Positions 34,675-44,799 are shown, numbered from the stretch's first letter. The stretch: DNA of 51,831 bases from Clostridium thermobutyricum (GCA_016842005.1 JAENYD010000017.1:1-51831); one strand, 5' to 3'. The notes: generated from the letters alone by a model not told the origin. Made by a program: numbers and translations.

Positions 34675-35408
34675 CTCACTCTCACTGCGATAACTGTTAT
34701 ATTGTCCCTGCCACCTCTGATATTGGCTTCAGAAACCAGCTTGTTGCAGAGCAGCTGGGGCTGGTCGGTCTCCCGGCACATCAGCTCTATCTCCTTATCA
34801 TTTAACATGGTGGTAAGACCGTCGGTACACATCAGCAGCATGTCCCCCTCTTCCAGTTTTCTACAGTCCAAATCAATTACCACATTGTTCTGAGTACCCA
34901 GGGCCCGTGTAATTATATTCCTTTGAGGATGGTTATACGCCTCTTCGGGGGAAATGCTCCCGTTTTTCACCAGTTCTTCCACAAGAGAATGGTCTTCTGT
35001 CAGTCTTTCCATATTGCCTTTTCTATACAGGTATATCCTGCTGTCCCCTATATGGCCTGTATAAAGCATGTATCCTTCAATCAGCGCCATTGTAAGGGTT
35101 GTTCCCATTCCCCTGAGTTCATCGCACCCCTCCGACAGGCCAAATACTTCCTGATTGCCCTTCAGAAAGGCCTCTTTAACCAAGCCCTTCCTGTCGTTCT
35201 TGTACCGTTCCTTACTGTAGTTCTCGATTACATAATCCTTTACAACATTTACCGAAGTCTTGCTGGCTACTTCTCCGGCATTATGTCCCCCCATTCCGTC
35301 TGCAATAATATAGAGATGAACCCCTGAGTTGTTTTCAGAGCAATAATAATAGTCCTGATTCATATGCCGGATTTTACCTGAATCGGTTGCCGCACCCACA
35401 AGCATCAA
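34662..35408 (-). CDS. prpC: PP2C-type protein phosphatase PrpC
   Basis: PrpC removes phosphates placed by PrkC. The 248 residues have the metal-binding PP2C motifs: HMNQDYYYC, IADGMGGHNAGEVAS, RGMGTTLTMAL, HIGDSRIYLYR, CTDGLT and GGRDNITVIAV. It overlaps rlmN by four bases at its start and prkC by 13 at its end. Start Met 1 or 2 cannot be told apart. Confidence 0.97.
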   Translation of the reverse strand: MMLVGAATDSGKIRHMNQDYYYCSENNSGVHLYIIADGMGGHNAGEVASKTSVNVVKDYVIENYSKERYKNDRKGLVKEAFLKGNQEVFGLSEGCDELRGMGTTLTMALIEGYMLYTGHIGDSRIYLYRKGNMERLTEDHSLVEELVKNGSISPEEAYNHPQRNIITRALGTQNNVVIDLDCRKLEEGDMLLMCTDGLTTMLNDKEIELMCRETDQPQLLCNKLVSEANIRGGRDNITVIAVRVRWEN

Positions 35409-36469
35409 ACCTTACCCCCATTCTTTTCGCTTAATTCCAGATGTCCTGCCCTTAACTGTCCACAGGCCCCGTTTATATCCCTTCCCATCTCCCGTCTGAC
35501 AGTAACTGGAATCCCCCTTTGTACAAGCATTTCTTTAAAATTATTGACCTTTTGCATATCCGGCCGTTCAAGTCCGATCCCCCGGACGGGATTTAGCGGG
35601 ATCAGATTCACATGGCATAGCAATCCTTTCAAAAGTTCAGCAAGCCTTACAGCATCTTCCTCACCGTCATTTATTTCCTTTACCAGCGCATATTCAATAG
35701 TCACCCTGCGCCCGGTTCTGGATATATACCTTTCACATGCCTTGATTACCTCTTTTATTTTATATTTTTTCGCAACAGGCATCAACTTTTTCCGGGTCTC
35801 ATCATCCGCCCCGTGGAGGGAAACAGACAATGTAACAGGCAGCCCTTCAGCGGATAAGCGGTCAATTCCTTCCACCAGCCCGCAGGTGGACAGGGTCACA
35901 TGCCTCAAGCCGATATTCAAACCTTTCTCCTGGTTTATTATCCTGATGAATTTTATCACATTGTTATAATTATCCAGGGGCTCACCGCTGCCCATGATAA
36001 CAATGTTTGATATCCTCTCACCGGTATCTTCCCGGGACACCAGTATCTGACCCACCATTTCTCCCGGGGTTAAATGCCGCACAAGTCCTCCCTTTGTGGA
36101 TGCGCAAAATAAACATCCCATCCGGCAGCCTACCTGACTGGATACGCACAGTGTATTGCCGTGGCAGTATGTCAGCATAACGCATTCAATCAGACTGCCG
36201 TCAATCAGCCTGAGCAGATACTTGGCGGTACCATCCAGCTTTGATACCTGTTTTTCGACTATCTCCGGCATCCCCGTATAAAACTGTTCTGAGAGCATTT
36301 CCCTGAGCTGCAGTGGTATGCTGGACATTTCATGAAAGCCCCTGACGCCCCTGTGCAACCACTGAAAAATCTGGCCTGCTCTGTATTTTGGCTGATGGTG
36401 GTCAAACATTACCTTTTCCAGGTCAGCCAGATTCATATCCAGTGCATTTTCCTTCCTCAAAGGATTCAC
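35405..36469 (-). CDS. rlmN: Dual-specificity RNA methyltransferase RlmN
   Basis: RlmN methylates C2 of A2503 in 23S rRNA and A37 in tRNA by radical SAM chemistry. The 354 residues have the Cys cluster in CRMGCLFCAST, GSGEPLDNY, a Cys in STCGLVEGI, and the methyl-carrying Cys near the end in NGACGQLRAGH. It is coupled with prpC and follows rsmB by about 110 bases. Confidence 0.97.
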   Translation of the reverse strand: MNPLRKENALDMNLADLEKVMFDHHQPKYRAGQIFQWLHRGVRGFHEMSSIPLQLREMLSEQFYTGMPEIVEKQVSKLDGTAKYLLRLIDGSLIECVMLTYCHGNTLCVSSQVGCRMGCLFCASTKGGLVRHLTPGEMVGQILVSREDTGERISNIVIMGSGEPLDNYNNVIKFIRIINQEKGLNIGLRHVTLSTCGLVEGIDRLSAEGLPVTLSVSLHGADDETRKKLMPVAKKYKIKEVIKACERYISRTGRRVTIEYALVKEINDGEEDAVRLAELLKGLLCHVNLIPLNPVRGIGLERPDMQKVNNFKEMLVQRGIPVTVRREMGRDINGACGQLRAGHLELSEKNGGKV

Positions 36470-36580
36470 CTCTTAACCGCCCGTAGCTGTATGCCTGTAT
36501 GTCGCATATCCATATTATAACACGTCTGTATATGCCTCTCAACTGCACAGTTCATTCGATGCGGGTGGAAGCCTGTGTCC

Positions 36581-37936
36581 TTACCCTTTTCTTACCATTT
36601 TGCCAATAAAAAAACCGTCTGTGCCGTGAATGTTCGGGAAAAGCTGTATGAAACCCTTTTTGCAGCTGTCCGACTTGAGTGCGGGAGAAACCAGTCCGGT
36701 TATATCACATGGAGCAAATTCGGGATTATTTTGCAGAAAGTCCAGAAAGACCTCATGGTTTTCTTCCGGCATAACGGTGCAGGTGCTGTAAACCATCATC
36801 CCTCCCGGTTTCAAATATTTGGAGGCATTATGCAGTATCTTTTTCTGTTTGCCTGCAAGGACCGAATAATGCTCCCTTTCCTTCTTCCATTTTATATCCG
36901 GTTTCCTCCTTATAATTCCCAGACCGGAACAAGGCGCATCCACAAGCACCCTGTCCGCCCTGCCTATCAGCGAGGGGTCCAATTTTTCTGCATCGTATAC
37001 TGCAGTTTCAATGGACTTTATCCCCAGCCGGCGGTAGTTTTCCTCGACCATGGCCAGCTTTTTCCGGCTGATATCCCTTGCAACTATCCGGCCTTTGTCC
37101 TCCATTATTTCGGCAGCATAAGTTGTCTTTCCCCCGGGGGCACTGCAAACATCCACCAGGAATTGACCCGGCTCCGGGTCCAGCACCTCCACGCAGAGCA
37201 TGGAGCTTTCATCCTGAACATACAGGAGGCCTTCCCTGTAGGCTTTCAATCTATCAATACCTGCCCCTTTGTCCAGCACAAGAGCAACAGGAGAATACCT
37301 GCCTCTTTTTGCCTGTATTCCTTCCTTTTGCAGGAGACCTGCCAGCTGCCCCGCCGTAACCTTCAAGGTGTTTGCCCGGATAACCGTCTCAGGGGGATTA
37401 TTACCGGATTTGCACAGTGCCTCAGTGAAATCCTGCCCGAAATGCCTGATCCAGTCTTCCACCATCCACAACGGGTAGGAATATTTCAGGCTTAGATACC
37501 GGCCGGGCTCTCTACCGCCAGTCTTTACCTCCGCTTTTCCCGGGTCTCTTATAATACTTCTCAAAATTCCGTTCACAAAGCCGGCCGCTCTCTTGCCTCC
37601 GTACTTCTTTGCCAGTTCTACCCCTTCGTTTACGGCGGCAAAATCCGGTACCCTGTCCATAAAAAAAACCTGATAGATGGAAATCCTCAGCACATTCATT
37701 ATCCATGGTGAGATATTACCGGATTTTGTCCTGGAATACCTGTCAATGACCCAGTCCAGGTATATCTTGTTTTCCAGCACCCCGTACACCAGCATGGTAA
37801 TAAAAGCTCTGTCTTCAGGCGAGAAATGTCCTGAAGACAGAGAATTATCAAGAAGAATGTTTGAGTAGCCCTGCTTTTCTATGGTTTTGTATATTATTTT
37901 CAGTGCCGTATCCCTGGAAATAATCTTTTTCACCAT
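36581..37936 (-). CDS. rsmB: 16S rRNA (cytosine967-C5)-methyltransferase
   Basis: RsmB methylates C967 of 16S rRNA. The 451 residues join an N-terminal NusB-like RNA-binding domain (about 1-140) to a SAM methyltransferase with VDVCSAPGGKTTYAAE, DAPCSGLGIIRRKPDIKW and YSTCTVMPEENHEV. The two Cys in PCSG and STCT are the nucleophile and its helper. It starts about 20 bases after the metallopeptidase gene. Confidence 0.96.
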   Translation of the reverse strand: MVKKIISRDTALKIIYKTIEKQGYSNILLDNSLSSGHFSPEDRAFITMLVYGVLENKIYLDWVIDRYSRTKSGNISPWIMNVLRISIYQVFFMDRVPDFAAVNEGVELAKKYGGKRAAGFVNGILRSIIRDPGKAEVKTGGREPGRYLSLKYSYPLWMVEDWIRHFGQDFTEALCKSGNNPPETVIRANTLKVTAGQLAGLLQKEGIQAKRGRYSPVALVLDKGAGIDRLKAYREGLLYVQDESSMLCVEVLDPEPGQFLVDVCSAPGGKTTYAAEIMEDKGRIVARDISRKKLAMVEENYRRLGIKSIETAVYDAEKLDPSLIGRADRVLVDAPCSGLGIIRRKPDIKWKKEREHYSVLAGKQKKILHNASKYLKPGGMMVYSTCTVMPEENHEVFLDFLQNNPEFAPCDITGLVSPALKSDSCKKGFIQLFPNIHGTDGFFIGKMVRKG

Positions 37937-37959
37937 CGCATCTCCCAGCGTACCTCGTA

Positions 37960-38655
37960 CTATTCTCTTCTGCTGGCAAGCAAGACAAGCCTTAGCAGTT
38001 GAATCAGACCTGTTACTGCAGCCGCCACATAAGTAAGGGCTGCCGCATTAAGAACCTTTCTGGCCGGTACAAGTTCTTCCCCGGCCACCAGTCCGCTGTC
38101 ACCCAGCATGGCTATGGCCCTGCTGCTGGCATTAAATTCCACAGGTAGAGTGATCAACTGGAATACCACCACCGCCAGGAAGAAAATTATGCCAATCTCA
38201 AGAAAACCTGTTGCCGGCCATATGAATCCCACGAGAATTAACATCCACGCCATCCTTGAGCCAAAGCCTGCCACGGGCGCAATGACATTTCTTGCCACAA
38301 GGGGCAGGTATCCCGTTGAATGCTGGACAGCGTGACCGGTTTCATGGGCCGCTACCCCTATGGATGCTATGGAAGAACTGCCGAAAACGCTGTCCGACAG
38401 TCTCAGTACACGGGTCCGGGGATCGTAGTGGTCTGTAAGGTGACCGCCGATCCTTTCTATCCTGACATCGTGAAGCCCGTTCATATCAAGCAGTCTCCGG
38501 GCTACCTCGCTGCCGGTATGACCGTACCGGCTTCTTACCCTTGAGAATCTCCTGAAAGTACCGGAGACTTTGGACTGGGCATACAGGCTAAGGATTATAG
38601 CCGGAATAAGCAATATTATAGTTGGGTCTCCCCAGAAAAATCCGTATGGATACAT
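37960..38655 (-). CDS. yugP: Zinc metallopeptidase, YugP type
   Basis: The 231-residue membrane protein has the zinc motif HETGHAVQH in SIGVAAHETGHAVQHSTGY. An N-terminal membrane span (TIILLIPAIILSLYA) and further hydrophobic spans near 130-170 and the C-terminus are visible. The substrate is not known. The ATG at 38655 overlaps the stop of the DUF116 gene as TAATG, with GGGAGGTG six bases upstream. It stands between fmt/DUF116 and rsmB, a frequent order in Clostridia. Confidence 0.92.
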   Translation of the reverse strand: MYPYGFFWGDPTIILLIPAIILSLYAQSKVSGTFRRFSRVRSRYGHTGSEVARRLLDMNGLHDVRIERIGGHLTDHYDPRTRVLRLSDSVFGSSSIASIGVAAHETGHAVQHSTGYLPLVARNVIAPVAGFGSRMAWMLILVGFIWPATGFLEIGIIFFLAVVVFQLITLPVEFNASSRAIAMLGDSGLVAGEELVPARKVLNAAALTYVAAAVTGLIQLLRLVLLASRRE

Positions 38656-39461
38656 TAACTGCACCTCCCGTTACAAAAATAGTTTATTGCCTCTTCTATT
38701 TTGCCAACATCAACATTTGTATTAAAGCATGGCCCGTTTGGCCTTTCATTGAAAATACCCGCAACCGGAAGCAAGTGTCCTGTATCACGGATACCGCTTG
38801 CCAGGTCCCTCTCACAAGCGACCGCTACCACAGCCTTTGGTCTCAGGTTGTTAACCATCTTCCTTGCCAGTGTGCCTCCCGGGACAACCGCAACCTTCAC
38901 AGGATATCTGCCGGTCAGCTCAAGTATGTCTTTAATGGAACATTTGCCGCATTTTACGCAGTTACCGATATCACCAATAATCCTGTGGGGACATTCATTA
39001 TTCTGCAGGCAGTGGGGCAGAAGCAGCAGGATGTCCCGGGGCATAAGGTGGTATTCTGCCGAGTATACAATGCTATTGTTCAGATTGGCATAAGCCCTTT
39101 GTATTCTTTCTTTGTCTATACCCGCCAGCCTCCCCAGGAATATAACCGGGACAATCAGAAGGTTTATGGCTTTTAATGCCGCCTTTCTCATTGTCCTGGA
39201 CGAACGCCTGTTTCGGATTATATATAAAATACCCAACAGGGATACGGCAATGAAAACCACCTTCAATGCAGATAAGATCAATAAAACTGTTACCAGCATC
39301 CTATACATTACCTCACTGTATTTTAATAAAATATTTATTGCAATGCATATTACCGATATTGCCAGGACCAGCAGCCCAATCAGTATTTTAATAATAAGAC
39401 TGTTTTCCTCAATCAATTTTCCTTCCCCGGATTTCACAACTATCACCCAATGTCTCTCCAT
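38655..39461 (-). CDS. DUF116 family membrane protein
   Basis: The 268-residue protein has two N-terminal membrane spans (IIKILIGLLVLAISVICIAI and a second near 55-80) and a cytosolic part rich in cysteine: LLLLPHCLQNNECPH and IGNCVKCGKCSI. This is the DUF116 pattern, and the cysteines could hold a metal or iron-sulfur cluster. Function is unknown. It overlaps the end of fmt by 53 bases if the ATG at 39461 is used. A start farther in, such as the TTG at 39416, would shorten the overlap and is as likely. Confidence 0.85.
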   Translation of the reverse strand: MERHWVIVVKSGEGKLIEENSLIIKILIGLLVLAISVICIAINILLKYSEVMYRMLVTVLLILSALKVVFIAVSLLGILYIIRNRRSSRTMRKAALKAINLLIVPVIFLGRLAGIDKERIQRAYANLNNSIVYSAEYHLMPRDILLLLPHCLQNNECPHRIIGDIGNCVKCGKCSIKDILELTGRYPVKVAVVPGGTLARKMVNNLRPKAVVAVACERDLASGIRDTGHLLPVAGIFNERPNGPCFNTNVDVGKIEEAINYFCNGRCS

Positions 39462-40371
39462 TGTTCATGGTATTGCCTCTCAAATATTCATCCACAGTCA
39501 TCCTCCGGGAAGAAGGCATTTGTATTTCCTCGATCACCAGCAGCCCTTTTCCCGTCTGTACCTGAATTCCGTCCCGTCCTGCATGGATTATCGTACCCGG
39601 CCGTTCCCGGCTGTCACGGTTCAGAATACCGGCCTTCCATATTTTCATCCTTCTCCCGCGGTAACAGGTAAAACACCCGGGCCATGGACTGGTGCCCCTT
39701 ATTAAATTGACTATACTTTCCCCGTCATTATCCCAGTGTATTTCCCCTAAATCCCTGTCAAGCTGGGGGGCATAACTGGCCTTGGAGTTATCCTGGGGCA
39801 ACCGGGGGGCTACCCCTGTCTCAACCGCCCTCAGGGTTTTCACCAGTACTTCTCCCCCAAGAACCGCCAGTCTGTCATGGAGTTCTCCCGCAGTTTCCCG
39901 GTCCCCTATACGGGTCTCCTCCTGAAATATTATATCTCCGGTATCCAGCCCCTTATCCATATACATTGTCGTAATCCCTGTGGTTTTATCCCCGTTTATT
40001 ATTGCCCAGTTTATAGGTGCAGCCCCCCTGTATTTCGGCAGGAGCGAAGCATGAACATTAATACATCCCATCGGCGGAAAATCCAGTATATCCTCGGGCA
40101 GGATCTGTCCGTAGGCTACAACCACAACAATATCGGGGTTCATCCTTTTTATATTGTCCAGTACCGCTTTATTCCGCAGCGCCACAGGCTGATAAACCTG
40201 TATTCCCAGTTCCGCCGCCTTCACCTTTACCGGAGGAGGTTGAATTTTCTTACCCCTTCCCTTGGGCCTGTCAGGCTGTGTCACGACTCCTGCAACCTCC
40301 CAGCCCCCGTCAACAATTTTTTCAAGGCTTTCCACGGCAAACTCCGGGGTACCCATAAACAGTACCTTCAC
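39409..40371 (-). CDS. fmt: Methionyl-tRNA formyltransferase
   Basis: Fmt formylates initiator Met-tRNA with 10-formyl-tetrahydrofolate. In the 320 residues VKVLFMGTPEFAVESLEKI opens the protein, and catalytic blocks are HASLLPKYRGAAPINWAI and GDKTTGITTMYMDKGLDTGDI. A C-terminal OB domain follows. The GTG at 40371 has AGGTGA four bases upstream. The upstream codons overlap def and do not fit the family. def lies directly upstream, so removal and addition of formyl groups are encoded together. Confidence 0.95.
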   Translation of the reverse strand: MKVLFMGTPEFAVESLEKIVDGGWEVAGVVTQPDRPKGRGKKIQPPPVKVKAAELGIQVYQPVALRNKAVLDNIKRMNPDIVVVVAYGQILPEDILDFPPMGCINVHASLLPKYRGAAPINWAIINGDKTTGITTMYMDKGLDTGDIIFQEETRIGDRETAGELHDRLAVLGGEVLVKTLRAVETGVAPRLPQDNSKASYAPQLDRDLGEIHWDNDGESIVNLIRGTSPWPGCFTCYRGRRMKIWKAGILNRDSRERPGTIIHAGRDGIQVQTGKGLLVIEEIQMPSSRRMTVDEYLRGNTMNNGETLGDSCEIRGRKID

Positions 40372-40375
40372 CCGA

Positions 40376-40828
40376 TCACCTGCTTTCTTCATCAGTAATT
40401 CTGTCAATGAACAATATCCCGTTCAGGTGGTCTATCTCATGGCACAGTGCCCGCGCCAGCAAGCCCTCACCGGTTATCTTCACCTCTTCACCTTTTCTGT
40501 TAAGCCCCTTTACGACAACTTTCTCCGGCCGTTCCACCAAGCCTACCTTTCCCGGTATACTGAGACAACCTTCCTCCCTCGTTATTCCTCCATGAGCCTC
40601 GATCAACACCGGATTTATCAGCTCGATAGCCCCTTCCCCCACGTCTATTGTTATGACCTGTCTCAGCACTCCAACCTGGGGAGCTGCAAGGCCGACGCCG
40701 TCCTCCTGCTTCATCGTCTCCATCATGTCATCCAGAAGGACAATAATCCTGTCATCTATCCGGTCAACCTTTCTGGACTTTTTCCTTAAAATAGGGTCCC
40801 CCAAAGTCCTTATACCGCGTACAGCCAT
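40376..40828 (-). CDS. def: Peptide deformylase
   Basis: Def removes the formyl group from new proteins. The 150 residues have the three motifs: [19 protein letters not shown] (metal Cys) and [11 protein letters not shown] (two metal His and catalytic Glu). It starts 22 bases after priA. This is the ordinary priA-def-fmt-rsmB order of Firmicutes, here with two membrane proteins between fmt and rsmB. Confidence 0.97.
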   Translation of the reverse strand: MAVRGIRTLGDPILRKKSRKVDRIDDRIIVLLDDMMETMKQEDGVGLAAPQVGVLRQVITIDVGEGAIELINPVLIEAHGGITREEGCLSIPGKVGLVERPEKVVVKGLNRKGEEVKITGEGLLARALCHEIDHLNGILFIDRITDEESR

Positions 40829-40850
40829 GATTTACCTCCTTCACTTTTCT

Positions 40851-43289
40851 CTATAGCATCTGATAAGGGCCAACATCCACTATTATATTAACACCTTTGG
40901 GCAGTTTCTGCATCAGATTAAACCGGATCTTTTTTACCTCTTCCTTTATTATTTCCATATTGCCGGCCTTGATTATTATTTGCCACCTGTATCTGTTTTT
41001 TATTTTGGAATGCAGCGCAGGAGACGGTCCGTAAATATTGAGCCTATTATCTGCCATACTTTTCAAACTTTTTTCCAGCTTTTCATACATCATCCTGCAT
41101 CCCTTGACCACCCTTTCGGCATTGGCACCGGTTACCATGATATTCAGCAATTCCGAAAATGGGGGATACCCGAACTGCTCTCTGACCTGGATTTCATTTT
41201 TATAGAATTCGGCGAAATGATGATGCTGGGCTGCCCTTATACTGTAATGCTGGGGCGAATATGTCTGCACCACCACTTCCCCCGGGGCTTCTCCTCTCCC
41301 CGCCCTCCCTGAAACCTGGGTCAAAAGCTGGAAGGTCCTTTCAGCCGACCTGAAGTCAGGGATGTTCAGACTGAAGTCCGCCAGTATCACCCCTACAAGG
41401 GTTACGGCCGGAAAGTCAAGCCCTTTTGCAATCATCTGGGTGCCAAGAAGGATTTCAGCCTCTTTATTCTTGAAGGCCTTGAGAATCCTGAAATGTTCTC
41501 CCTTTTTCCTTGTAGTATCCACATCCATCCTTAATATGCGGACACCGGGAAAAATCCGGGATACCTCCTTTTCCAGCTTCTGCGTCCCTGTTCCCATATA
41601 TTTTATTTTACCGCTGCCGCATTCCCTGCAGTTCTCAGGCATCCTTTCCCTGTAGCCGCAGTAGTGACATAAAAGCCAGTTTCCCTGACTGTGATAGGTC
41701 AGGGATATGTCGCAGCTGGGACACTTTATTACTGCACCGCAGTCCCTGCAGGAAACATATGTTGAATACCCCCTCCTGTTCAGCAGCAGCATGACCTGCT
41801 CTCCCCTGTCAAGGGTATTCTTCATCTCTTCCTGCAGCAGCCTGCTGAAAACCGACCTGTTTCCTTCTCTCAGTTCTTCTCTCATATCCACTATATGCAC
41901 ATGGGGCAGGGGTCGGCTCTCAACCCTCTCACTCAACTGCACAAGCCCTATTTCATTTCGGGCGGCTCTGTGATATGTCTCCATGGAAGGCGTTGCGGAG
42001 CCCAGCACCAGCAGGCCGTCATAATACCTGCACCGCTCCCGGGCCACATCTCTTGTATGAAATCTGGGAGAAGTCTCTGATTTATATGTATACTCGTGTT
42101 CTTCATCAATTATGATAAGTCCTATATCCTTGAAAGGGGCAAATACCGCTGACCGGGCGCCGATTGCCACATCAAATTCTCCCCTGCGTATTCCCTCCCA
42201 CTGGTCATATCTTTCACCGGGAGACAGCTTGCTGTGAAAAAGGGCAGCCCTGTCCTGAAACCTTCTGTGGTACCACTCCACCATCTGGGGGGTCAATGAT
42301 ATCTCCGGGACGAGGACTATGGCCTTTTTCCCTTTTTTCACGGTATCCCCGATAAGTCTCATATAAACCTCGGTCTTTCCGCTGCCCGTAACGCCGTGCA
42401 GCAGTATTTCTCTGGTACCGGCATCATACATCTGCTTTATTTTCGCAACCGCATCCTTTTGCTGGGAGGTAAGTCTTTCCACCCTGTCATTAACCAGACC
42501 GGTCTGTATACCGGGGATTCTCTCTACCCGTTTTTTGTATATCCGAACAAGGCTCTTTTTCTGCAGGGCGTACAATACACTCATTTCGGCACCGGTTGCC
42601 TCCATCACTTCGCTGCAGGATACATCTTCTCCTGCCTCCTCCAGATACAACAGTACCGACTTCTGCCGGACAGCATTCCGGGGCAACTGCCAGTCATCGC
42701 TACCGGCTATAAGCTTTGCGTAAAGCAGGTATTTGGGATTAACCGGAGCATCCATAACAAAGTCCTCGGTCAAAACGCCCTCCTCAATCATCTCTTTTAT
42801 AATGGTCCGCAGCCCTCTGATGGAAACTAAAGTCTTTAATCTGTCAAACTCCATTTTGCCTCCCGCATCTCTCAGGGCCTCTACAATTGTCCGGTATGCT
42901 TTATTTTCCCTCCGGCCTGTCTCTTCCCCCGTGAGGGCTACCATCCTCCTGCCTTTTTTCTTGATATGGGACGGCATTATACATTGTAAGGCATCAGCCC
43001 AGGTTGAAAGATAATTTTCTTTCATCCATCCTGCGAGACTGACAAGCTCCTCGGAAAAAATAGGCACCCGGTCTATAATATCTATTACTTCTTTGGTTTT
43101 ATCCTCATCCACAGGGCACCGGGGCGATACCCCCACAACATATCCCTCCAGAACCCTGTCCGAAACCCCAAAGGGTACCGCTACCCTGGAGCCGGTCCTC
43201 AAATCTCCCGCCAGCCTGTCGGGAATCCTGTAATGAAAAGGTTTGTCGGTATTCAGTCCCGGATTATCAACTATAACAAGGGCATACAC
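40851..43289 (-). CDS. priA: Primosomal protein N' (replication restart helicase)
   Basis: PriA restarts stalled forks away from oriC. The 812 residues have an N-terminal 3'-DNA-binding domain (MYALVIVDNPGLNTDKPFHY), Walker A LHGVTGSGKTEVYM, DEEH in LIIDEEHEYTYKS, a zinc domain with eight cysteines (CRDCGAVIKCPSC, CHYCGYR, CRECG), and helicase motifs GTQMIAKGLDFPAV and VSGRAGRGEAPGE. It is the full family length. It follows coaBC by about 75 bases, with a terminator between. Confidence 0.97.
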   Translation of the reverse strand: MYALVIVDNPGLNTDKPFHYRIPDRLAGDLRTGSRVAVPFGVSDRVLEGYVVGVSPRCPVDEDKTKEVIDIIDRVPIFSEELVSLAGWMKENYLSTWADALQCIMPSHIKKKGRRMVALTGEETGRRENKAYRTIVEALRDAGGKMEFDRLKTLVSIRGLRTIIKEMIEEGVLTEDFVMDAPVNPKYLLYAKLIAGSDDWQLPRNAVRQKSVLLYLEEAGEDVSCSEVMEATGAEMSVLYALQKKSLVRIYKKRVERIPGIQTGLVNDRVERLTSQQKDAVAKIKQMYDAGTREILLHGVTGSGKTEVYMRLIGDTVKKGKKAIVLVPEISLTPQMVEWYHRRFQDRAALFHSKLSPGERYDQWEGIRRGEFDVAIGARSAVFAPFKDIGLIIIDEEHEYTYKSETSPRFHTRDVARERCRYYDGLLVLGSATPSMETYHRAARNEIGLVQLSERVESRPLPHVHIVDMREELREGNRSVFSRLLQEEMKNTLDRGEQVMLLLNRRGYSTYVSCRDCGAVIKCPSCDISLTYHSQGNWLLCHYCGYRERMPENCRECGSGKIKYMGTGTQKLEKEVSRIFPGVRILRMDVDTTRKKGEHFRILKAFKNKEAEILLGTQMIAKGLDFPAVTLVGVILADFSLNIPDFRSAERTFQLLTQVSGRAGRGEAPGEVVVQTYSPQHYSIRAAQHHHFAEFYKNEIQVREQFGYPPFSELLNIMVTGANAERVVKGCRMMYEKLEKSLKSMADNRLNIYGPSPALHSKIKNRYRWQIIIKAGNMEIIKEEVKKIRFNLMQKLPKGVNIIVDVGPYQML

Positions 43290-43353
43290 CAGGAACCACT
43301 TCCTTTCGCTCTCCGGACTTTTGGATACCCGTATATCCGGTATTACAGCTATT

Positions 43354-43379
43354 AAAAAGACAGCCTAAAACTGTCTTTT
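43354..43379 (-). terminator. Terminator after coaBC
   Basis: AAAAGACAG and CTGTCTTTT pair around seven bases on the minus strand, and the T run continues TTTAAT. The coaBC stop lies in the loop, so the gene ends within the structure. Confidence 0.7.
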
Positions 43380-44567
43380 CAGTAGCACAGCAACTTTATC
43401 CAGGATAATATGGGCCAGTTCGGACTTGCTCATCATGGGCAGGTATTCCGCCTTTCCCTCACTGTCGATAATAGCCGCCACATTGGTATCGGTATTGAAT
43501 CCCGCCCCTTCAAGGGTGATATCGTTTGCCACAATAAGATCCAGGTTTTTTTTCCTTATTTTCTCCCGGGCATATTCTTCAACATTATGGCTTTCCGCAG
43601 CAAATCCTACCAGTATGCAATTCCCTTTGTATTTTCCCAGTTCCAGCAGAATGTCAGGGTTCCTTTCCATTTCCAGAATCAACCGGTCATCAGATTTTTT
43701 GATTTTCTCACCGGACTTCCGGGCAGGCCGGTAGTCCGAAACTGCTGCAGCCTTCAGCACCACGTCACATTGAGGATAATATTCCATCACCGCCATGTAC
43801 ATCTCCAGGGCGCTTTCCACCCGGACCAGTTCCACTCCTGACGGCGGTTCCAGCTGGGTGGGACCGCTGATCAGTACTACCCTCGCTCCTCTCCCGGCTG
43901 CTGCCTTTGCAAGGGAATACCCCATCCTGCCGGAGGAGGCATTGGTCAAAAATCTTACAGGGTCCAGCGCTTCTCTGGTTGGCCCTGCTGTTATCATAAC
44001 AGTCCTGCCGTCAAAATCTTTATCACGGTTAAGGGTTGAGTGAATAAATGCTACTATTTTTTCAGGTTCCTCCATCTTCCCTTCTCCGGTCTCGCCACAG
44101 GCCAGCCTGCCTTCAACGGGGCCTACAAACTGGTATCCTCTGTTCTTCAGGGCATTTATATTCCTTTGAACCAGTTCATTTGAATACATGTTTGTATTCA
44201 TGGCAGGGGCCATTATCACCGGTGCCTTTACAGCCATAACCGTAGTTGTAAGAAGGTCATCGGCTATACCTGCCCATATCTTTCCGATAAAATTAGCTGT
44301 GGCCGGGGCTATCAGCACACAATCAGCCCATCTGGCAAGGGATATATGCTCCACTTCCCAGTTTTTCGGTGATGAAAAGAGGCCAGTTGCCACATAATTC
44401 TGTGAAAGGGTCTGGAAGGTAAGGGGTGTTACGAACTCCCGGGCGGAAGCTGTCATTATCACTTTTACCTGGGCCCCTTTTTTCTTAAGCCGGCTGACAA
44501 TATCTGCTGTCTTATATGCTGCAATGCCCCCGCATACTCCTACCAGAATCTTCTTGTCTTCCAGCAC
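43365..44567 (-). CDS. coaBC: Phosphopantothenoylcysteine decarboxylase/synthase CoaBC
   Basis: CoaBC makes 4'-phosphopantetheine from phosphopantothenate and cysteine. The 400 residues have the flavin decarboxylase half (GVCGGIAAYKTADIVSRL, MAPAMNTNMY with the substrate Asn, and GRLACGETGEGKM), then the CTP-dependent ligase half (ITAGPTREALDPVRFLTNAS, VLKAAAVSDYRP, LVGFAAES). It is the last gene after rpoZ, 14 bases away, and has a terminator downstream. Confidence 0.97.
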   Translation of the reverse strand: MLEDKKILVGVCGGIAAYKTADIVSRLKKKGAQVKVIMTASAREFVTPLTFQTLSQNYVATGLFSSPKNWEVEHISLARWADCVLIAPATANFIGKIWAGIADDLLTTTVMAVKAPVIMAPAMNTNMYSNELVQRNINALKNRGYQFVGPVEGRLACGETGEGKMEEPEKIVAFIHSTLNRDKDFDGRTVMITAGPTREALDPVRFLTNASSGRMGYSLAKAAAGRGARVVLISGPTQLEPPSGVELVRVESALEMYMAVMEYYPQCDVVLKAAAVSDYRPARKSGEKIKKSDDRLILEMERNPDILLELGKYKGNCILVGFAAESHNVEEYAREKIRKKNLDLIVANDITLEGAGFNTDTNVAAIIDSEGKAEYLPMMSKSELAHIILDKVAVLLKRQF

Positions 44568-44581
44568 AAATTCCCCCTCCC

Positions 44582-44788
44582 TTACTTGATCCCGTTTTTC
44601 TTTCTCACATACGACACTTTACCCTCACTGATCTCCTTCACTGCCAGCGAAACAGGTTTTCCGGACAGTTCCCCCTCCGTATCCCTGTTACTCTCTGTGA
44701 GCTGTCTGGCCCTTTTTGCAGACAAAACAACGAGAGTATACCTGCTGTCAACCTTCTTCAGCAGGTCCTTCATGGAAGGATATAACAT
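44582..44788 (-). CDS. rpoZ: RNA polymerase omega subunit
   Basis: Omega supports assembly of the beta-prime subunit. The protein of 68 residues is short but has the core SRYTLVVLSAKRARQLTE and KPVSLAVKEISEGKVSY. GGAGGAATCAGG stands before the ATG. It lies 11 bases after gmk and before coaBC, the conserved gmk-rpoZ-coaBC order, which supports the call for so small a protein. Confidence 0.95.
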   Translation of the reverse strand: MLYPSMKDLLKKVDSRYTLVVLSAKRARQLTESNRDTEGELSGKPVSLAVKEISEGKVSYVRKKNGIK

Positions 44789-44799
44789 CCTGATTCCTC

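Noticed and set aside
36575-37495. Plus-strand frame of 306 codons
   Set aside because: It is a shadow of rsmB, with no ribosome site and no protein-like pattern.
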